This document shows, piece by piece, positions 61,200 to 64,000 of a DNA stretch of 64,000 nucleotides (positions within the stretch are counted from its first letter, which is position 1; each line of letters begins with the position of its first letter). The notes beneath the pieces are model-generated. The model saw nothing but the letters and a program-made list of their open reading frames with translations. It ran no database searches and had not been told where the DNA came from. Origin of the DNA: Girardinichthys multiradiatus (taxonomy: Eukaryota; Chordata; Actinopteri; Cyprinodontiformes; Goodeidae); contig NC_061800.1 in the NCBI RefSeq assembly GCF_021462225.1, positions 14,554,749 through 14,618,748 on the forward strand. The letters are read 5' to 3'. Both the position numbers and the translations under genes were made by a program.

Positions 61200-61665
61200 G
61201 GTAGGAGAAGAAGTAGGCAGAGAAACCAATCAAGGCACTGCAGATACAAACAAAAGAACTAGAATAACTATGAACTAAAGTAAACAGAGAAACTAGAGGG
61301 AAACATAGAAACAAAAACAATAACCTAAGAAATAAACAAGAGCCCATAAGAATCTAAATTAGAAAATAAACAAACGTAAACAATAACTAAAGCTGGAATA
61401 AGAACAAATACCTAACCATAACTAAACACAGAGATACTAAATAAGAATCCAAGGGTGAATAATAATAATAATAATAATACAAAAAATAATAAGAAAGCAA
61501 CAACAAAAGGAACTAAGAGTTAGTGGAACACAATACACACAAGGAGATGGTAGAAGGAGGAAAAGAAACAAATAACCCTAATGCAAAAATAAAATAGAAA
61601 CATCCAGACAAAATAAACCCTCACAAGACACCAAAACCAAAGTCCAAAATGTCACACCGTGACAG
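61200..61665. repeat. A-rich dispersed repeat with (AAT)n
   Basis: The stretch is composed of short aactaaac/aacaaaag-type words with almost no T on the + strand. It includes an (aat)n run at 61458-61479 and ends with gtcacaccgtgacag, a small palindrome. It behaves like the terminal part of a dispersed repeat, but I cannot assign a family. Confidence 0.45.
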
Positions 61666-61972
61666 TATGACTGTGTGGTATATGTCCCACAGTAATCCAT
61701 AGTTTGACAAATTATACATCTAAATATATGGAAAATAATGCAGTCAAAAACAGATTGCATTTTTTCTTGCCTTGTAAACCTAAATCTGCACTAAATTTAG
61801 ATTTTGCACTTGTCCTGTGGCTCCTGAAAAAGCCGCAGGACAACTGCATGTTGTTCTGTTTTCTGTCATATTTCCATTTGCAGCTTTGAGACACATTTAA
61901 TTGGAAAAGAGGTGTGCACGTCTTTAAATACTGAATAGTAAAAGGTTGTAGCATTAACTGTCATATAGATAT

Positions 61973-62012
61973 ACACATGTTCTATGATATATGTATATCA
62001 TAGAACATGTGT
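61973..62012. repeat. Near-perfect 40-bp palindrome
   Basis: Arm acacatgttctatgatata (61973-61991) and its exact complement (61994-62012) are separated by two bases (tg). The stem is AT-rich and could extrude as a cruciform. No gene or terminator function is suggested by the setting. Confidence 0.9.
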
Positions 62013-62474
62013 TCCAGATGTGCACCATTAAAAAGCCTATCAATTTCTGAATTTGTCTTTTTATGGTTTTCAGATTTCTAGACTAAAACCAAGGATCAGA
62101 TCTGGTTTATTAGGTCTGAAAACCAGGGTTCTCATATTGTGGTACTTGTACTACTGGTTATCCTTGGGCTCTCATACATTGTACTCCTGGCTTCTGATAA
62201 AAACTGACAACAAAAAAAGATACAAATTTGCAGCTTAATTTCTGAATGTATTTCCACATCATCTCTTTTGAACTGCTCTACTTGGATTTCAGTCATTTGA
62301 CCCCTTTTGACATTTTTAATCAGATCGTAAACTGAAACGAATCCAGGCTTAAATTAAGAGCTTGCCCTTTCCTTGTGGAGTATACTATTTCACTGTTAAG
62401 TGACATCCTTGCCGCTTTGTATCATAAACAAATGGTAGTATGAACTAATGTAGTTGTGTGTGTATGTGTTACAG

Positions 62475-62645
62475 TGAAAGGTGCATGGTCCTGCTGGTCT
62501 CCCTGGTCTCAGTGCTCAGTGGGCTGCGGTGGTGGTCACTACCAACGGACACGCTCCTGTAACAGCCCTACCCCCGCCAACGGAGGAGACATTTGCATAG
62601 GCCTGCACACCGAGGAGGCTCTGTGTAACACGCACACATGTGATG
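62475..62645 (+). CDS. sema5b: sema5b exon: thrombospondin type-1 repeat 6
   Basis: Two bases complete Val, then KGAWSCWSPWSQCSVGCGGG, HYQRTRSCNSPTPANGGDIC and IGLHTEEALCNTHTCD, with one base of the next codon. AWSCWSPW is the tryptophan ladder, and GGGHYQRTRSC plus GLHTEEALC are signature phrases of class 5 TSR6. The segment CSVGCGGG has Gly where the O-fucosylation consensus requires Ser or Thr. Acceptor gtgttacag|tgaaag, donor atg|gtaagc, phase 1 out. The seventh repeat, transmembrane helix and cytoplasmic tail are not in the window. Confidence 0.96.
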
Positions 62646-62754
62646 GTAAGCTCCAACTCTGTCATATTACAACAAATGTGCAATTTATATTGCCTTTTAG
62701 GAAAATCATATCCCCTATACTATATACTTTAATCTCAGGGTGAAGGACTCAGAC

Positions 62755-63575
62755 CTTTGTTAGAGAACGTTAGTAAATGAACTGCATGATGAAGACCAAG
62801 GAAAAAGCCATACAGGTCATGGAGAAAGCTATACAGAAGTTTGAAACAGGGTTAGGCTATAAAACAATATTGAGCTTGAACATCTAACAGAGCTCTGTTC
62901 AGTCCATCATCTAAAAACAGGAAGAATATAGTAGCCACGCCAACCACAACATGGCTGTCAGCCTTAATCAACATTCACAGCTCAGACTGTACAGTGTGGT
63001 GGCAGCATCATGTTGTGGGGTTGTTTTCTTTGGCAGGGACATGGAAGCTGGTCAGAGTTGATGATAAGATGAGTGGAGCTAAAACCGGGCATTCTAGTAA
63101 TAAAAAAAAGCAATGGAGGCTGCAAAGACTTGAGACTTAGGTGGAGGTTCATCTTCCAGCTGGACAAGGTCCCTAAACATACTGCCAGAGCTACAATGAA
63201 ATTTGGATCACATGTTAGTCATGTGTTAGAATGGTACAAAGAAAATCAATACCTTAATCCATCTGAAATCTGTGGCAAGACTTAAGAAGATGTTCACAGA
63301 CACTCTTACTCCAATCAGAATGAGCTTAAGCTATTTTGCAAAGAAGAAAGGAAAAAAGTTTGTTTGTGCAAACTGGTAGAGGAGATTCCCCAAAAGCATC
63401 TGGAATTCCAGTAAAGGGTGATTTTACAGGATTCAGAGGGACTAAATGTTCCCCACCCATTTCAGATGTTTACTTTGTACTTCACGATTACCCCTTACTA
63501 CTGCTGGTCTCTCAAATAAAACCCCACTAAAATATATTGAAGTTTACAAATAGTTCAAAGGGTTTGAATACAAGG
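62755..63575 (+). mobile_element. Degenerate Tc1-like relic
   Basis: At about 63000-63050 the + strand reads GGSIMLWGCFLWQGHGKLVR, the well-conserved HGGGSIM-WGCF block between the first and second catalytic Asp. A stretch 'gctggacaaggtccctaaac' downstream decays the QQDNAPKH block with the second Asp. Stops close all frames. Confidence 0.7.
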
Positions 63576-63778
63576 CATCATATGTCCCTGTCATTTATGT
63601 GCTGCCCCCTTTGATAAGTCACCTTCATTTATTTTTTTCTGAATTGAGTGGGTCTTAGATAAATGAATAGATAAACATTCATGCTGAGAAACAAGCAACC
63701 TCCCTGCTGTGCCGCTGGAGCTTTGAGCACCATGGCAACTTCTCTGAAAACCTTTAAAAAGAGATCCATTCATGCTGT

Positions 63779-63811
63779 TATACATACGGATATTTTATAT
63801 CCGTATGTATA
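63779..63811. repeat. 15-bp hairpin with 3-base loop
   Basis: Arm tatacatacggatat (63779-63793) and its exact complement (63797-63811) flank ttt. It resembles a snap-back AT-rich palindrome; no role is evident. Confidence 0.88.
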
Positions 63812-64000
63812 CTGTTTTTATTTAACAACGTAACACAAAGCAGTTTTTTACAGCTGTTCTTTCAGTCCTGTTAACCTAGACATGATAAAAGGGATGGTAT
63901 GTGGCATGTTTAAGAAGGTTGTCCATTCCTCCATCATCTTCTTCCGTTCTGTTTCCCTATGGTCACTGAAAAATTCATGAGATCAGTCTCCTAATCCGAG

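Larger units (their letters stand above)
56946..62474 (+). other. sema5b: sema5b intron (5.5 kb, phase 1)
   Basis: This GT-AG intron joins TSR5 to TSR6. It contains a possible Tc1 relic (57500-58412), an A-rich repeat ending 'acaccgtgacag' (61200-61665) with an (AAT)n run (61458-61479), and a 40-bp near-perfect palindrome (61973-62012). The segment 60960-61145 has balanced composition and may be conserved non-coding DNA. The remainder, about 58420-60950, shows nothing I recognise. Confidence 0.87.
62646..64000 (+). other. sema5b: Start of the sema5b intron after TSR6
   Basis: No GW-PWS-W exon for the seventh repeat appears before the window ends, so the intron continues past 64000. It holds a Tc1-like relic (62755-63575) and a 15-bp hairpin (63779-63811). 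The last 190 bases show nothing recognisable. Confidence 0.75.

Noticed and set aside
1..64000. CRISPR array, operon, prophage or other bacterial system
   Set aside because: No regularly spaced direct repeats, no dense gene packing; introns, fish transposons and microsatellites show vertebrate DNA.

Overview
The window is vertebrate nuclear DNA, almost certainly from a ray-finned (teleost) fish. It is AT-rich, intron-dominated and full of repeat families typical of fish: several Tc1-like transposons, a CR1/Rex1-type LINE, L2-like LINE/SINE tails, tRNA-derived SINEs and long GT microsatellites. I cannot name the species. An atherinomorph or cyprinodontiform fish is only a weak impression from the repeat families.

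The only host gene I can support is on the + strand: the middle and 3' part of a class 5 transmembrane semaphorin, best read as sema5b. Ten exons (19904-20039, 22863-23070, 23183-23390, 42624-42741, 44282-44466, 48363-48506, 51432-51579, 52242-52467, 56733-56945, 62475-62645) join through GT-AG introns of matching phase into an uninterrupted run of 585 codons plus one partial codon at each end. They encode, in order, the C-terminal part of the Sema domain, the PSI domain, and six of the seven thrombospondin type-1 repeats (TSRs) expected of the family. The first Sema exons lie before the window. The last TSR, the transmembrane segment and the cytoplasmic tail lie after it. The wording of the diagnostic exons favours 5B over 5A.

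Everything else is intron. Bases 1-19903 are the 3' part of a large intron, holding LINE fragments, a 67-base poly-C run, a probable solo LTR (13652-15402) and a damaged Tc1 copy with a LINE tail nested in it. The 19.2 kb intron 23391-42623 separates the Sema and PSI exons. It contains many transposon relics and a recent-looking Tc1 element (40457-42169) whose transposase reading frame is broken by a single TGA. A second, different Tc1 family member (48725-50304) sits between the TSR2 and TSR3 exons and is also broken by a single nonsense codon. A 146-bp deletion derivative of the third Tc1 family (46027-46172) and a hAT-like patch lie in the intron between TSR1 and TSR2.

I found no new defence or mobile system of the kind the prompt hints at. 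The points most worth a second look are the two nearly intact Tc1 transposases of different DDE spacing, the Tc1 copy whose catalytic glutamate codon has become a stop, the nested-insertion chronology, the solo LTR, and apparent changes in TSR fucosylation sites.
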